64,000 nucleotides of DNA, from positions 124,001-188,000 of the forward strand of contig NZ_JALKBD010000001.1 of assembly GCF_023015905.1 (NCBI RefSeq). The letters are read 5' to 3'. Positions 7,805 to 16,907 of this stretch are shown here, in pieces. The notes under the pieces were generated by a model. It worked only from the letters and a program-made list of their open reading frames with translations. It made no database searches and was not told the DNA's origin. The DNA comes from Arenibacter sp. F20364 (GTDB lineage: Bacteria; Bacteroidota; Bacteroidia; Flavobacteriales; Flavobacteriaceae). The translations under genes and the position numbers were made by a program. How positions within the stretch are numbered: the stretch's first letter is position 1; every line of letters starts with the position of its first letter.

Positions 7805-9067
7805 TTACTCCCCGGTAAGCTTTTTAAGACGTAAGAAGTTTTCGTTATCTCCCAAAGCACCATAGATATTCTTTAACTGGGAAAGAATACTTTGATTGTC
7901 CGGATTTAATTTTAAGGCATCTTCCAAGATAATGGCCCCGTCACGGAACAAGCTATCCTTTTTTTCTTTTAACTCATCATACCTGGCGATATCTTTTTTG
8001 GAGTTTCCAAGTGAATTCATTTCATCTATCAAACCATTACCTTCGTTAACATAAGTGGTAGAAAGGTTCAATTGCGCATTCACATAGCCTGGGTTAATTT
8101 CTATTGCCCTTTTATAAGCTTTCCTTGCATCCTCAATTAACCCTTGTTCCATATTGATAACACCTACATTGTAGAACAGATCAGGATTATCTGGAGCCAC
8201 CTCAGAGGCTTCGGCCATAAGGGATTTAAACTTTTCCTTATCCCCCATTTTATAGTAAAGATTGGCCTCGTTCAGAATTAAGTTCACATCCTTTGGATCT
8301 TTAGCCCTTGCTGCCTTGTAAGCATCCAACGCTTTATCATCTTGACCTAATTGGGTATATATTAAAGCAATATTCTTAACTATTTCAGTAGTTTTTGATG
8401 GGGTTTTCTCATCTACTGGATCTTTATATGCCCCAGACTTGACCATTAATTCCCTTTGGGTTTTCTCCATTTCCTCAACCTCGCCGGTAGACACGTTTGT
8501 AGCCTTGTACACCATGCCACCACCATCATAACCTAAATCCTTTAACTCGTTGTAATACTTAAGAGCTTTCTCATAATGTCCTCCATTTACGGCACTACTG
8601 GCCGCGTAATAAAGATAAACCGTATCCTGAGGACTTAACTGGTAACCCATATAAAGTTTACCGGCCGCTTCTTCGTACTTTTTATTATTGTTATCTTCCA
8701 CTGCTGAATTGATCAGGTCGGCAGTCATACCGGAAAGGCGTTCCTTGGCATCGGATCCGTATTTATTCTTTCCACTTTTCTCTTCCACCTCACTTACCTT
8801 TTTAAAGGAAGAAATAGCCTCATCAAAAGCACCTGCAGTACCTTTTTTAGCTAATTCGGCATAAGCACTTCCCCTTAAAAAGTAATATTGGGCCTGCATT
8901 TTTTCGTCAGCACTACCGATAATGGAAGCAGCTCCGTCCAATGCTGTTTTAGCAGCCATGGCATCGCCCGACTTCAAAGCTTTATCAGCCCTTTTGATCT
9001 CATCTTTTTGAGCTATTCCGACTACCGAAAAAAACATAGTCGCGAGTATTAAAATATTTGTTTTCAT
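7805..9067 (-). CDS. Exported tetratricopeptide-repeat protein
   Basis: A 420-residue protein with a signal peptide (residues 1-19, ending V-V-G-I-A-Q). The rest is alpha-helical TPR repeats; clear units include the segments around Y-T-Q-L-G-Q-D-D-K-A-L-D-A-Y and N-M-E-Q-G-L-I-E-D-A-R-K-A-Y-K-R-A-I-E-I-N-P. TPR arrays mediate protein-protein contacts; no enzyme domain is visible. It begins 34 nt after the gyrA stop on the same strand and should be transcribed with it, an arrangement I associate with Flavobacteriaceae. The role is unknown; a scaffold in the periplasm is the most that can be inferred. Confidence 0.8.
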   Translation of the reverse strand: MKTNILILATMFFSVVGIAQKDEIKRADKALKSGDAMAAKTALDGAASIIGSADEKMQAQYYFLRGSAYAELAKKGTAGAFDEAISSFKKVSEVEEKSGKNKYGSDAKERLSGMTADLINSAVEDNNNKKYEEAAGKLYMGYQLSPQDTVYLYYAASSAVNGGHYEKALKYYNELKDLGYDGGGMVYKATNVSTGEVEEMEKTQRELMVKSGAYKDPVDEKTPSKTTEIVKNIALIYTQLGQDDKALDAYKAARAKDPKDVNLILNEANLYYKMGDKEKFKSLMAEASEVAPDNPDLFYNVGVINMEQGLIEDARKAYKRAIEINPGYVNAQLNLSTTYVNEGNGLIDEMNSLGNSKKDIARYDELKEKKDSLFRDGAIILEDALKLNPDNQSILSQLKNIYGALGDNENFLRLKKLTGE

Positions 9068-9101
9068 TTCAAAATTAAATTTACTTATTAGTGTTTAAAT
9101 G

Positions 9102-11633
9102 TTATTCTTTAGTTTCTGCACTATCATTATCAAGAGCCGTGCCATCTTCTTCTTTGGCATCTACCTCCAAGGTTTTAATATCTTCCAATTCATCCTCATC
9201 CTTCATCACTTTGGCCACGGCAGCTATGGAATCATTACCTTTAATATTAATGAGTCGAACCCCCTGTGTTGCCCTACCCATTACCCTTAAATCCTCAACA
9301 CTCATTCTGATTGCGATGCCCGATTTATTGATAATCATTAAATCATCCGAATCCGAAACATTTTTAATGGCTACCAAGCCACCAGTTTTATCGGTTATAG
9401 AAATGGTCTTCACACCTTTACCTCCTCTATTGGTAATTCTATAATCCTCAATACTGGAACGCTTTCCGTATCCATTCTCGGATACCACCAATATTTCTTC
9501 TTCAAAGTTATGAACTGCTACCATTCCGATTACCTCATCATTGTCATGCGCTAAAGTAATTCCACGAACACCCGAGGCATTTCTACCCATTGGCCTAGTC
9601 TTCACCTCCTCGAATCTAATAGCCTTGCCCGACTTTAGTCCAAGGAATATCTGACTGGCTCCCGTGGTAAGTTTAGCTTCCAAGAGTTCATCGTCTTCAC
9701 GAATACTTATCGCGTTGATACCATTCTGTCGCGGTCTTGAGTATTGCTCCAGAGATGTTTTTTTAACAACACCCTTTTTCGTGGCCATGATTACATAATG
9801 ACTGTTTACATAATCCTCATCCTTTAAATCCTGAGTACAGATAAAGGCTTTTACCATATCATCGTTCTCAATATTGATCAAGTTTTGGATAGCACGGCCT
9901 TTCGAAGTTTTTGTTCCCTCAGGAATTTCATAGACCCGCATCCAGAAACATTTTCCTTTTTGGGTAAAGAACAGCATATATTGATGGTTTGTACCCACAA
10001 ATAAGTGTTCCAAGAAATCTTCATTACGGGTAGAAGATGCTTTTTGACCAACACCACCCCTGTGTTGTGTCTTGTACTCGGTAAGGGGGGTTCTTTTAAT
10101 ATAACCGGCATGTGAAATAGTAATAACCACTTGCTCGTCCGGGATCATATCCTCCATACTCAGGTCACCACCTGCAAAATTTATTTCCGAACGGCGGTTA
10201 TCACCATACTTATCTTTGACCTCCAGCAACTCTTCCTTAATAATCTGCATCCTTCGTTCTTTCCTGGCAAGGATATCCTTTAAATTGGCAATGGTCAAGA
10301 TTATTTCATCGTACTCGGTCCTTAATTTATCCTGCTCCAGCCCTGTCAATTGACGTAAACGCATTTCAACAATGGCCTTGGCTTGAATTTCACTAAGCTT
10401 AAAGCGTTCCATTAGCTTTTCCCTTGCCTCATCAGCATTGGAGGAAGCTCTTATGATCGCAATTACCTCGTCTATATTATCCGAGGCTATAATAAGCCCC
10501 TCTAAGATATGCGCTCTGTCCTCGGCCTTTTTCAGTTCATATTCCGTACGTCTTACCACTACTTCGTGACGGTGCTCCACAAAATAATGGATCATCTCCT
10601 TAACGTTCAATAATTGCGGCCTTCCGTTTACCAAGGCAATATTATTAACGCTAAATGAGGACTGCAACGACGTATACTTATATAAGGTATTAAGAACGAT
10701 GTTAGGAATAGCGTCCCTTTTAAGAATGTATACGATACGCATACCGTTTCTATCCGATTCGTCCCTGATGGTAGCGATACCTTCTATCTTTTTTTCATTG
10801 ACCAAATCGGCAGTCTTTTTGATCATGTCCGCCTTGTTGATCTGATAAGGAATTTCCGTCACTACGATACTTTCCCTTCCTTGAACCTCTTCAAAACTAG
10901 CCTTCGCCCTCATTACCACACGACCACGTCCGGTATGAAAAGCCTCCTTAACCCCATCATAGCCATAAATAATACCACCTGTCGGAAAATCCGGTGCCTT
11001 AATATGGGTAATCAACTCATCGATCTCAATATCGTTATTGTCAATATAGGCCACGGTACCGTCCACCACCTCGGAAAGGTTATGTGGCGGCATATTGGTT
11101 GCCATACCTACGGCAATACCGGAAGCACCATTGATCAATAAATTGGGTATTCTGGTAGGAAGTACAGTAGGCTCCTGCAAGGAATCATCAAAATTGAGTT
11201 GATGATCCACAGTATCCTTATCTATATCCGCCAACATATCATCTGCAATCTTCCGCATACGGGCCTCCGTATAACGCATTGCCGCAGGACTGTCACCATC
11301 AACGGAACCAAAGTTACCCTGACCATCGACCAGCATATACCTTAAACTCCATTCCTGGGCCATACGGACCATGGAATCATATACAGAAGTATCTCCATGA
11401 GGATGATACTTACCCAAAACTTCCCCGACAATACGCGCGGACTTCTTATGAGCACTATTAGATCTAACACCTAACTCGTGCATTCCGAACAAAACCCTTC
11501 TATGCACTGGCTTTAAACCATCCCTAACATCTGGCAGGGCACGTGACACAATGACCGACATTGAGTAATCAATGTAGGCAGATTTCATTTCATCTTCAAT
11601 GTTAATCGGAATTAATTTTTCTCCTTCTGCCAT
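9102..11633 (-). CDS. gyrA: DNA gyrase subunit A
   Basis: GyrA, 843 residues, the breakage-reunion subunit of the type II topoisomerase that introduces negative supercoils. The catalytic Tyr121 lies in [10 protein letters not shown]. The quinolone-resistance region reads H-P-H-G-D-T82-S-V-Y-D86, so the position equivalent to E. coli Ser83 is Thr and the Asp87 equivalent is retained. The C-terminal half carries the six-bladed beta-pinwheel with the GyrA-box-like R-G-G-K-G-V. The last 40 residues are acidic, as in other GyrA tails. It is followed by the TPR gene in the same transcript and is divergent from clpC across a 258-nt A+T-rich region. Confidence 0.98.
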   Translation of the reverse strand: MAEGEKLIPINIEDEMKSAYIDYSMSVIVSRALPDVRDGLKPVHRRVLFGMHELGVRSNSAHKKSARIVGEVLGKYHPHGDTSVYDSMVRMAQEWSLRYMLVDGQGNFGSVDGDSPAAMRYTEARMRKIADDMLADIDKDTVDHQLNFDDSLQEPTVLPTRIPNLLINGASGIAVGMATNMPPHNLSEVVDGTVAYIDNNDIEIDELITHIKAPDFPTGGIIYGYDGVKEAFHTGRGRVVMRAKASFEEVQGRESIVVTEIPYQINKADMIKKTADLVNEKKIEGIATIRDESDRNGMRIVYILKRDAIPNIVLNTLYKYTSLQSSFSVNNIALVNGRPQLLNVKEMIHYFVEHRHEVVVRRTEYELKKAEDRAHILEGLIIASDNIDEVIAIIRASSNADEAREKLMERFKLSEIQAKAIVEMRLRQLTGLEQDKLRTEYDEIILTIANLKDILARKERRMQIIKEELLEVKDKYGDNRRSEINFAGGDLSMEDMIPDEQVVITISHAGYIKRTPLTEYKTQHRGGVGQKASSTRNEDFLEHLFVGTNHQYMLFFTQKGKCFWMRVYEIPEGTKTSKGRAIQNLINIENDDMVKAFICTQDLKDEDYVNSHYVIMATKKGVVKKTSLEQYSRPRQNGINAISIREDDELLEAKLTTGASQIFLGLKSGKAIRFEEVKTRPMGRNASGVRGITLAHDNDEVIGMVAVHNFEEEILVVSENGYGKRSSIEDYRITNRGGKGVKTISITDKTGGLVAIKNVSDSDDLMIINKSGIAIRMSVEDLRVMGRATQGVRLINIKGNDSIAAVAKVMKDEDELEDIKTLEVDAKEEDGTALDNDSAETKE

Positions 11634-11891
11634 TTAAAATCTTCTATTTAATTTTTAGTTAAAAAAGCAGGACAATATACGTAAAATCGATACTATACAA
11701 GTACTTAGGACATACTTTTGTGAAGAATTTATCAACACTATAAATATAGGGTTCGGTTAACTATTGGATTGTTAATATTTTTGCAAATAATGGCTTTTTT
11801 CGTCAATTCGACCACCTTTAACGAATATTAGGTATAGTATTTGCCATAGATTGGTATAGATTTACTATTTTTAAAGTTGAAAGGATATTTT

Positions 11892-14444
11892 ATGGACGAC
11901 AATTTTTCCCCTAGAGTAAAAGATGTAATTGCTTACAGTAAAGAAGAGGCCTTAAGATTGGGCCACGACTTTATTGGAACCGAGCATTTGATGCTTGGAT
12001 TACTGCGGGACGGTAATGGAAAAGCAATTAGCATTTTAGACGCGCTGGACGTGGACTTGGATCACTTGAGAAGAAAAGTGGAGATATTAAGTCCCGCCAA
12101 TCCGAATGCCGGCACTGCACAAAAGGACAAGAAGAACCTGCATTTGACCAGACAGGCGGAACGTGCGCTGAAAACAACATTTCTTGAAGCTAAATTATTT
12201 CAAAGCTCCTCTATCAATACAGCTCATTTATTACTGTGCATTTTGCGCAATGAAAATGACCCTACCACTAAATTATTACATAAATTAAAAGTGGATTACG
12301 ATGGAGTAAAAGACCAGTTTAAATCAATGATAACAAGTGATGACGACTATATAGACTCTCCTACTTCGGAATCCTTTCCCAGTGATTCCGATGAGCCCAA
12401 TGAGGAAAAGGAAGGCACATTTGGCTCTTCCGGAACCGGGCAAAAGGGAAGTAAAAAATCGAAGACCCCTGTATTGGACAATTTTGGTCGCGACCTGACC
12501 AAAATGGCAGAGGAAAACAAATTGGACCCCGTTGTAGGCCGTGAAAAGGAAATTGAAAGGGTTTCGCAAATTCTTAGCAGAAGAAAAAAGAACAATCCAC
12601 TGTTAATAGGAGAACCAGGTGTTGGTAAAAGTGCCATTGCCGAAGGACTCGCCTTGAGGATAATCAACAAGAAAGTTTCCAGAATCCTTTACAACAAAAG
12701 GGTGGTAACTTTGGATTTGGCTTCTTTGGTTGCCGGCACTAAATACCGCGGTCAGTTTGAAGAGCGAATGAAGGCTGTAATGAACGAACTGGAAAAGAAC
12801 GACGACGTTATTTTGTTCATAGACGAGATCCATACCATAGTAGGTGCTGGTGGCGCTACCGGTAGTCTGGATGCTTCCAACATGTTTAAACCAGCCCTCG
12901 CCAGAGGTGAAATTCAATGTATAGGAGCCACCACTTTGGATGAGTACAGGCAATACATAGAAAAAGACGGTGCCCTGGAAAGGCGCTTTCAAAAAGTAAT
13001 TGTTGAGCCTACTTCCGTAACCGAGACTATTGAGATCCTAAAAAATATCAAAGGCAAGTACGAGGAACACCACAACGTAATTTATACCGATGAGGCAATA
13101 ATTGCCTGTGTAAAACTTACGAACAGGTACATGACGGACAGATATTTGCCGGACAAGGCCATTGACGCCCTGGACGAAGCAGGTTCGCGGGTCCATATTG
13201 TAAATATGGATGTACCCAAGCAAATCCTGGAACTGGAAAAACAGTTGGAGGACGTTCGCGAACTTAAAAATACTGTAGTTAAAAAGCAGAAATACGAGGA
13301 AGCTGCCAAGCTAAGGGACGATGAGAAAAGAATAGAAAAAGACTTGGCCATTGCCCAAGAACGCTGGGAGGAAGACAGCAAACTTCATAAAGAAACCGTT
13401 ACCGAAGACAATGTTGCGGACGTGGTATCCATGATGAGTGGTATTCCGGTGAACAGGATTGCCCAAACAGAAAGTAATAAGTTGGCCGAATTGCCCAAAC
13501 TTATCAAGAGCAATGTAATTGGTCAGGATGAAGCTGTTGCCAAGGTAGCCAAAGCAATCCAACGTAATAGGGCCGGTCTAAAAGATCCGAACAAACCTAT
13601 CGGTTCCTTCATATTTTTAGGGCAAACCGGGGTTGGAAAAACCCAACTTGCCAAGGTGTTGGCCAAGGAGTTATTTGATTCCGAGGACGCCTTGATCAGA
13701 GTGGATATGAGTGAGTACATGGAGAAGTTTGCAATATCAAGACTTGTAGGTGCACCTCCAGGATACGTAGGATACGAAGAGGGTGGCCAATTGACTGAAA
13801 AAGTACGCCGCAAACCCTATTCGGTTATCCTGTTGGACGAAATTGAAAAAGCACACCCAGATGTATTCAATATGCTTCTGCAAGTGCTGGATGATGGTTA
13901 TTTGACCGATAGTCTTGGCAGAAAGATCGATTTTAGAAATACCATCATTATAATGACCTCTAACATTGGGGCAAGACAACTTAAAGATTTTGGCCAAGGA
14001 GTTGGTTTCGGAACTTCGGCAAAAAAGGCACAAGCAGATACCCATCAAAAAAGTGTTATAGAAAATGCTTTAAAAAAGGCCTTTGCACCGGAATTCTTAA
14101 ACAGAATAGATGACGTTGTTGTATTCAATGCCTTGGAACGCGAAGATATCCACAGAATAATCGATATTGAGTTGAAGAAATTATACCTTAGGATTAAGGA
14201 TATTGGGTACGACCTGCAACTTACCGATAAGGCCAAGGATTATATTGCAGAAAAAGGCTTTGATAAACAATACGGCGCCAGGCCGTTGAAGAGAGCCATT
14301 CAAAAATATATTGAAGATGCACTGGCAGAGGAAATCGTAAATTCCAAATTGGAGGAAGGTGATACTATTCAAATGGATCTTGATGAAGCCAAAGAAGAGC
14401 TTACCATTAAGATCAAAAAAGCAGAAAAATCGTCCAAAACCTAA
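11892..14444 (+). CDS. clpC: ATP-dependent Clp protease ATP-binding subunit ClpC
   Basis: A double AAA+ unfoldase of 850 residues. The ATG at 11892 is preferred to a TTG at 11877: it gives the standard N terminus M-D-D-N-F-S-P-R and is preceded by an AAAGGA element. Domains in order: two Clp-N repeats (about 1-145), an acidic linker, AAA module 1 with Walker A G-E-P-G-V-G-K-S (about 240), a middle domain containing a UVR motif (K-Y-E-E-A-A-K-L-R-D), AAA module 2 with Walker A G-Q-T-G-V-G-K-T (about 577), and a D2-small domain. ClpC feeds unfolded substrates to ClpP. The UVR motif and middle-domain length separate it from ClpA and ClpB. A strong terminator follows. Confidence 0.96.
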   Translation: MDDNFSPRVKDVIAYSKEEALRLGHDFIGTEHLMLGLLRDGNGKAISILDALDVDLDHLRRKVEILSPANPNAGTAQKDKKNLHLTRQAERALKTTFLEAKLFQSSSINTAHLLLCILRNENDPTTKLLHKLKVDYDGVKDQFKSMITSDDDYIDSPTSESFPSDSDEPNEEKEGTFGSSGTGQKGSKKSKTPVLDNFGRDLTKMAEENKLDPVVGREKEIERVSQILSRRKKNNPLLIGEPGVGKSAIAEGLALRIINKKVSRILYNKRVVTLDLASLVAGTKYRGQFEERMKAVMNELEKNDDVILFIDEIHTIVGAGGATGSLDASNMFKPALARGEIQCIGATTLDEYRQYIEKDGALERRFQKVIVEPTSVTETIEILKNIKGKYEEHHNVIYTDEAIIACVKLTNRYMTDRYLPDKAIDALDEAGSRVHIVNMDVPKQILELEKQLEDVRELKNTVVKKQKYEEAAKLRDDEKRIEKDLAIAQERWEEDSKLHKETVTEDNVADVVSMMSGIPVNRIAQTESNKLAELPKLIKSNVIGQDEAVAKVAKAIQRNRAGLKDPNKPIGSFIFLGQTGVGKTQLAKVLAKELFDSEDALIRVDMSEYMEKFAISRLVGAPPGYVGYEEGGQLTEKVRRKPYSVILLDEIEKAHPDVFNMLLQVLDDGYLTDSLGRKIDFRNTIIIMTSNIGARQLKDFGQGVGFGTSAKKAQADTHQKSVIENALKKAFAPEFLNRIDDVVVFNALEREDIHRIIDIELKKLYLRIKDIGYDLQLTDKAKDYIAEKGFDKQYGARPLKRAIQKYIEDALAEEIVNSKLEEGDTIQMDLDEAKEELTIKIKKAEKSSKT

Positions 14445-14466
14445 GTTAGATAGATATAATAAGTAC

Positions 14467-14502
14467 AAAAAAGGAGTAGCTAATTGCTACTCCTTTTTTT
14501 TA
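14467..14502 (+). terminator. Rho-independent terminator of clpC
   Basis: An 11-bp stem AAAGGAGTAGC/GCTACTCCTTT with a 5-nt loop (TAATT), then a run of eight T. It begins 23 nt after the clpC stop. Confidence 0.9.
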
Positions 14503-14650
14503 TGTATTCCCAAGGGTTTGTAAGAAATAAAACACAGTAATCCAATTTCCGGTCCACATAAACGATTAAAGTGTCTTTTATCTAATAATTTTTCTAATCG
14601 GTACACTTAATTTTACATTCGCTGCAGACACACTATATAAAATACGGAGA

Positions 14651-15061
14651 ATGAAAGTCGGACGACCCAAGAAGACTATTATCGTACGAGAATACCAACT
14701 GGATATTGGAAAAGTACAGGTATTTGACGATCACATGGTTTCTATTTTTGATGAAGGAAGCACCATAACCAAGGAACGAGTATTTCAAATTATTGGTATT
14801 ATGGAAATTCACTTCAGAAATAAAAACTTTGGTTACATAAGTTTAAGGAAGAACTCTTATGCCATTGATCCAATGGTATACAATCAAATCAGGGAAATAG
14901 AGAATATTAAAGCATTTGCAGTAGTTTCGATCAAAGAAATAGACATGCACAATTTTAATATCGAAAGACTGTTTTACAAAAAACCTATGAAATTCTTCAT
15001 AGATCAGGACAATGCCCTAGCTTGGATAAAAAGACGTGTAAGAATTTCCAATACAGATTAA
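14651..15061 (+). CDS. Hypothetical protein, STAS/SpoIIAA-like fold suspected
   Basis: A 136-residue soluble protein with no signal peptide. It starts M-K-V-G-R-P-K-K and has alternating beta-strands and helices: a strand with I-G-K-V-Q-V-F, a strand with F-G-Y-I-S-L-R-K, a strand with A-F-A-V-V-S-I and a C-terminal amphipathic helix with A-L-A-W-I-K-R-R. The pattern resembles single-domain STAS or SpoIIAA-like proteins found in many flavobacteria, but I recognise no family with certainty. The start is preceded by CGGAG. It stands alone between the clpC terminator and a long inverted repeat shared with the convergent nnr gene. Function unknown. Confidence 0.65.
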   Translation: MKVGRPKKTIIVREYQLDIGKVQVFDDHMVSIFDEGSTITKERVFQIIGIMEIHFRNKNFGYISLRKNSYAIDPMVYNQIREIENIKAFAVVSIKEIDMHNFNIERLFYKKPMKFFIDQDNALAWIKRRVRISNTD

Positions 15062-15063
15062 AG

Positions 15064-15096
15064 GTATGTCATTGCCGTAATTTGGCAATGACATAC
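15064..15096. terminator. Long inverted repeat, bidirectional terminator
   Basis: A perfect 13-bp stem (15064-15076 with 15084-15096) with a 7-nt loop fills the 37-nt gap between two convergent genes. It has no T-run on either side but is stable and well placed. Confidence 0.65.
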
Positions 15097-15098
15097 TA

Positions 15099-16640
15099 TT
15101 ACTCGCTTTCTCTACTAGCCGTATCGGGTTCCTCCATCCTGAAAAGATCCAAATACGCCTTGCCAATATTATCCAATATACCACTAGCTATCAAGGCCTG
15201 GAAACCACATTCCTCTACAGCAATATCAGCGGCTTTTCCATGGATATACACTCCAAAAATAGCAGCATTTAATGGCGAATATCCCTGAGCAACCAAGCCC
15301 GTGATCACTCCTGTTAACACATCCCCACTTCCACCGGTGGCCATTCCTGGATTACCAGTGGTGTTAACATAGCCTTTATCCCGATAAATTGTGATGGTGT
15401 TCGCCCCTTTAATTACCACAATACAATCGTACTTTTTTGAGAATTCCTTGGTTTTTTTCAACTTATCAAAATCGTCGGTCCATTTCCCTATAAGACGTTC
15501 CAGCTCCTTGGGATGAGGGGTCAAAACGGTTTGGGAAGGAATTTTATTGAGCAAGTCAATATTTTTGGACAGGATGTTCAGTCCGTCGGCATCTATGACC
15601 AAAGGGTGCTTGTTCCTATGCAAGAATTCGGTAAATGCCTTAACAGTATTCTCAGATTTTCCTATACCAACACCAATTCCGATCACCTTGGGCTCTAACT
15701 TGAAATGAATATCGGATACTACCTCTTCATCCTTATCCGTAATTACCATAGCTTCCGGCAGAGCAGATTGCAGAGGCACATACCCACACCTTGGAACGTA
15801 GACCGTGACCAATCCACTGCCTGCATATAGACTACCTTTGGAGGCCAAAATAACGGCCCCGATCTTCCCATAACTTCCACCAATGATCAAGGCATGTCCA
15901 TAACTGCCCTTATGGGAATACTTCTCCCTTGGAATGTACATGGAGAGCACTTCGTTTTTACCTATCAATTCATATTGAGATTCCAATTCGGACAAAAACT
16001 TCTGGTCCAACCCTATATCCAAAACCTCCCAATGATCTATATATTTTCCCGTTTCCGGAAGGAAAAAAACAAGTTTGGGCACTTGAAAAGTAAGTACGTA
16101 ATTTGCCTTAATTACCGCTTCGGCATTGGTGAGACCAGCTTCCATAAATAAGCCGGATGGCATGTCTATAGAGAGAATAAAGGCATTGGATCCATTTAAG
16201 TGCCGCATTAGCCTTATCAACCATTCGTCAGGAACTCTGTTGAGGCCTATACCAAAAATGGCATCGACTACAATATCTTCCTTTCCAATGGAAGGCAATT
16301 CAGATTCCTCGCTCAAAAAATTTGGCCAGATTTTTATTTCCTTCAATCTGTCAAGGTTAATTAAAAAATCCTTGGACCTATGTTCACTGTAGTTAACAAT
16401 AAATACCTCTATATTATAACCGTGTTCCTGTAAATGTCTGGCCAGCACCAAACCGTCCCCACCATTATTGCCGATACCACAAAACAAATGAATTTTTGCC
16501 TGCGCCCCCTGCATTCTGGAATGAATCCAATTAAAAACCTGAATTGCAGCCCGTTCCATTAGTTGTTCACTGCTAATCTTTTGCTGCTCTATTGTGAATT
16601 TGTCAGCTTCGTATATCTGTTTAGCATTAAAAATCTTCAT
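15099..16640 (-). CDS. nnr: Bifunctional NAD(P)HX epimerase / dehydratase
   Basis: A 513-residue metabolite-repair enzyme. The N-terminal half (about 1-215, YjeF-N) epimerises R- and S-NAD(P)HX and shows G-I-G-N-N-G-G-D-G-L-V-L-A-R-H. The C-terminal half (about 225-505, ribokinase-like YjeF-C) dehydrates S-NAD(P)HX with ADP or ATP and shows G-S-Y-G-K-I-G-A, L-T-P-H-P-K-E-L-E-R-L and the signature N-P-G-M-A-T-G-G-S-G-D-V-L-T-G. Both active sites look intact. It is cytoplasmic, monocistronic, and divergent from the threonine operon, whose promoter lies just upstream of its start. Confidence 0.95.
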   Translation of the reverse strand: MKIFNAKQIYEADKFTIEQQKISSEQLMERAAIQVFNWIHSRMQGAQAKIHLFCGIGNNGGDGLVLARHLQEHGYNIEVFIVNYSEHRSKDFLINLDRLKEIKIWPNFLSEESELPSIGKEDIVVDAIFGIGLNRVPDEWLIRLMRHLNGSNAFILSIDMPSGLFMEAGLTNAEAVIKANYVLTFQVPKLVFFLPETGKYIDHWEVLDIGLDQKFLSELESQYELIGKNEVLSMYIPREKYSHKGSYGHALIIGGSYGKIGAVILASKGSLYAGSGLVTVYVPRCGYVPLQSALPEAMVITDKDEEVVSDIHFKLEPKVIGIGVGIGKSENTVKAFTEFLHRNKHPLVIDADGLNILSKNIDLLNKIPSQTVLTPHPKELERLIGKWTDDFDKLKKTKEFSKKYDCIVVIKGANTITIYRDKGYVNTTGNPGMATGGSGDVLTGVITGLVAQGYSPLNAAIFGVYIHGKAADIAVEECGFQALIASGILDNIGKAYLDLFRMEEPDTASRESE

Positions 16641-16693
16641 TCGATAAGATTATTTGGCAAAAATTGACGATTTAGTAAAAATTCCTCCAAACA

Positions 16694-16724
16694 TTTGATT
16701 GGGTAATCAAAAATACTACATTTG
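16694..16724 (+). promoter_or_regulatory. Promoter of the threonine operon
   Basis: TTTG (16694-16697), 19 nt, then TACATTTG (16717-16724) exactly match the Bacteroidota sigma factor consensus TTTG / TAnnTTTG with its usual spacing. Transcription would begin near 16728-16731, shortly before the leader peptide start. Confidence 0.75.
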
Positions 16725-16737
16725 GTTCTTTATTCTC

Positions 16738-16839
16738 ATGATGACATATAACAATACGGACAAAAAACTACTTAATTCACCATTTACAGATGGTTGCATT
16801 GCTCTTACCGTTATCAGCACCACTACCCCATTGGGGTAA
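16738..16839 (+). CDS. Threonine operon leader peptide (33 codons)
   Basis: An open frame of 33 codons lies between the promoter and thrA. It starts with two consecutive ATG codons about 10 nt after the expected transcription start and ends in TAA at 16837-16839, 68 nt before thrA. The peptide contains seven Thr, and its C terminus reads T-V-I-S-T-T-T-P-L-G, with a run of Ile, Ser and three Thr codons just before the stop. Thr- and Ile-rich leader peptides upstream of thrA are the hallmark of ribosome-mediated attenuation in enteric bacteria (thrL). The Thr run overlaps two alternative RNA hairpins. Regulation by charged tRNA-Thr is therefore inferred. Absence of a long T-run after the hairpin means the exact mechanism may differ from classic attenuation. 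Confidence 0.65.
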   Translation: MMTYNNTDKKLLNSPFTDGCIALTVISTTTPLG

Positions 16840-16840
16840 G
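16804..16840 (+). promoter_or_regulatory. Mutually exclusive RNA pairings in the thr leader
   Basis: The sequence GGGGTAAG (16833-16840) can pair with CTTACC at 16804-16809 (6 bp) or with TACCCC at 16824-16829 (6 bp, 3-nt loop), not both. Both partners lie inside the Thr-codon stretch of the leader peptide, so a stalled ribosome would decide which forms. No T-run follows, so it is not a standard intrinsic terminator. Confidence 0.45.
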
Positions 16841-16907
16841 CTACTACATATACGTCCATTATACAATTTGTTAAAATTCAATTTTTATTACTTAATACTC
16901 TTGAACC

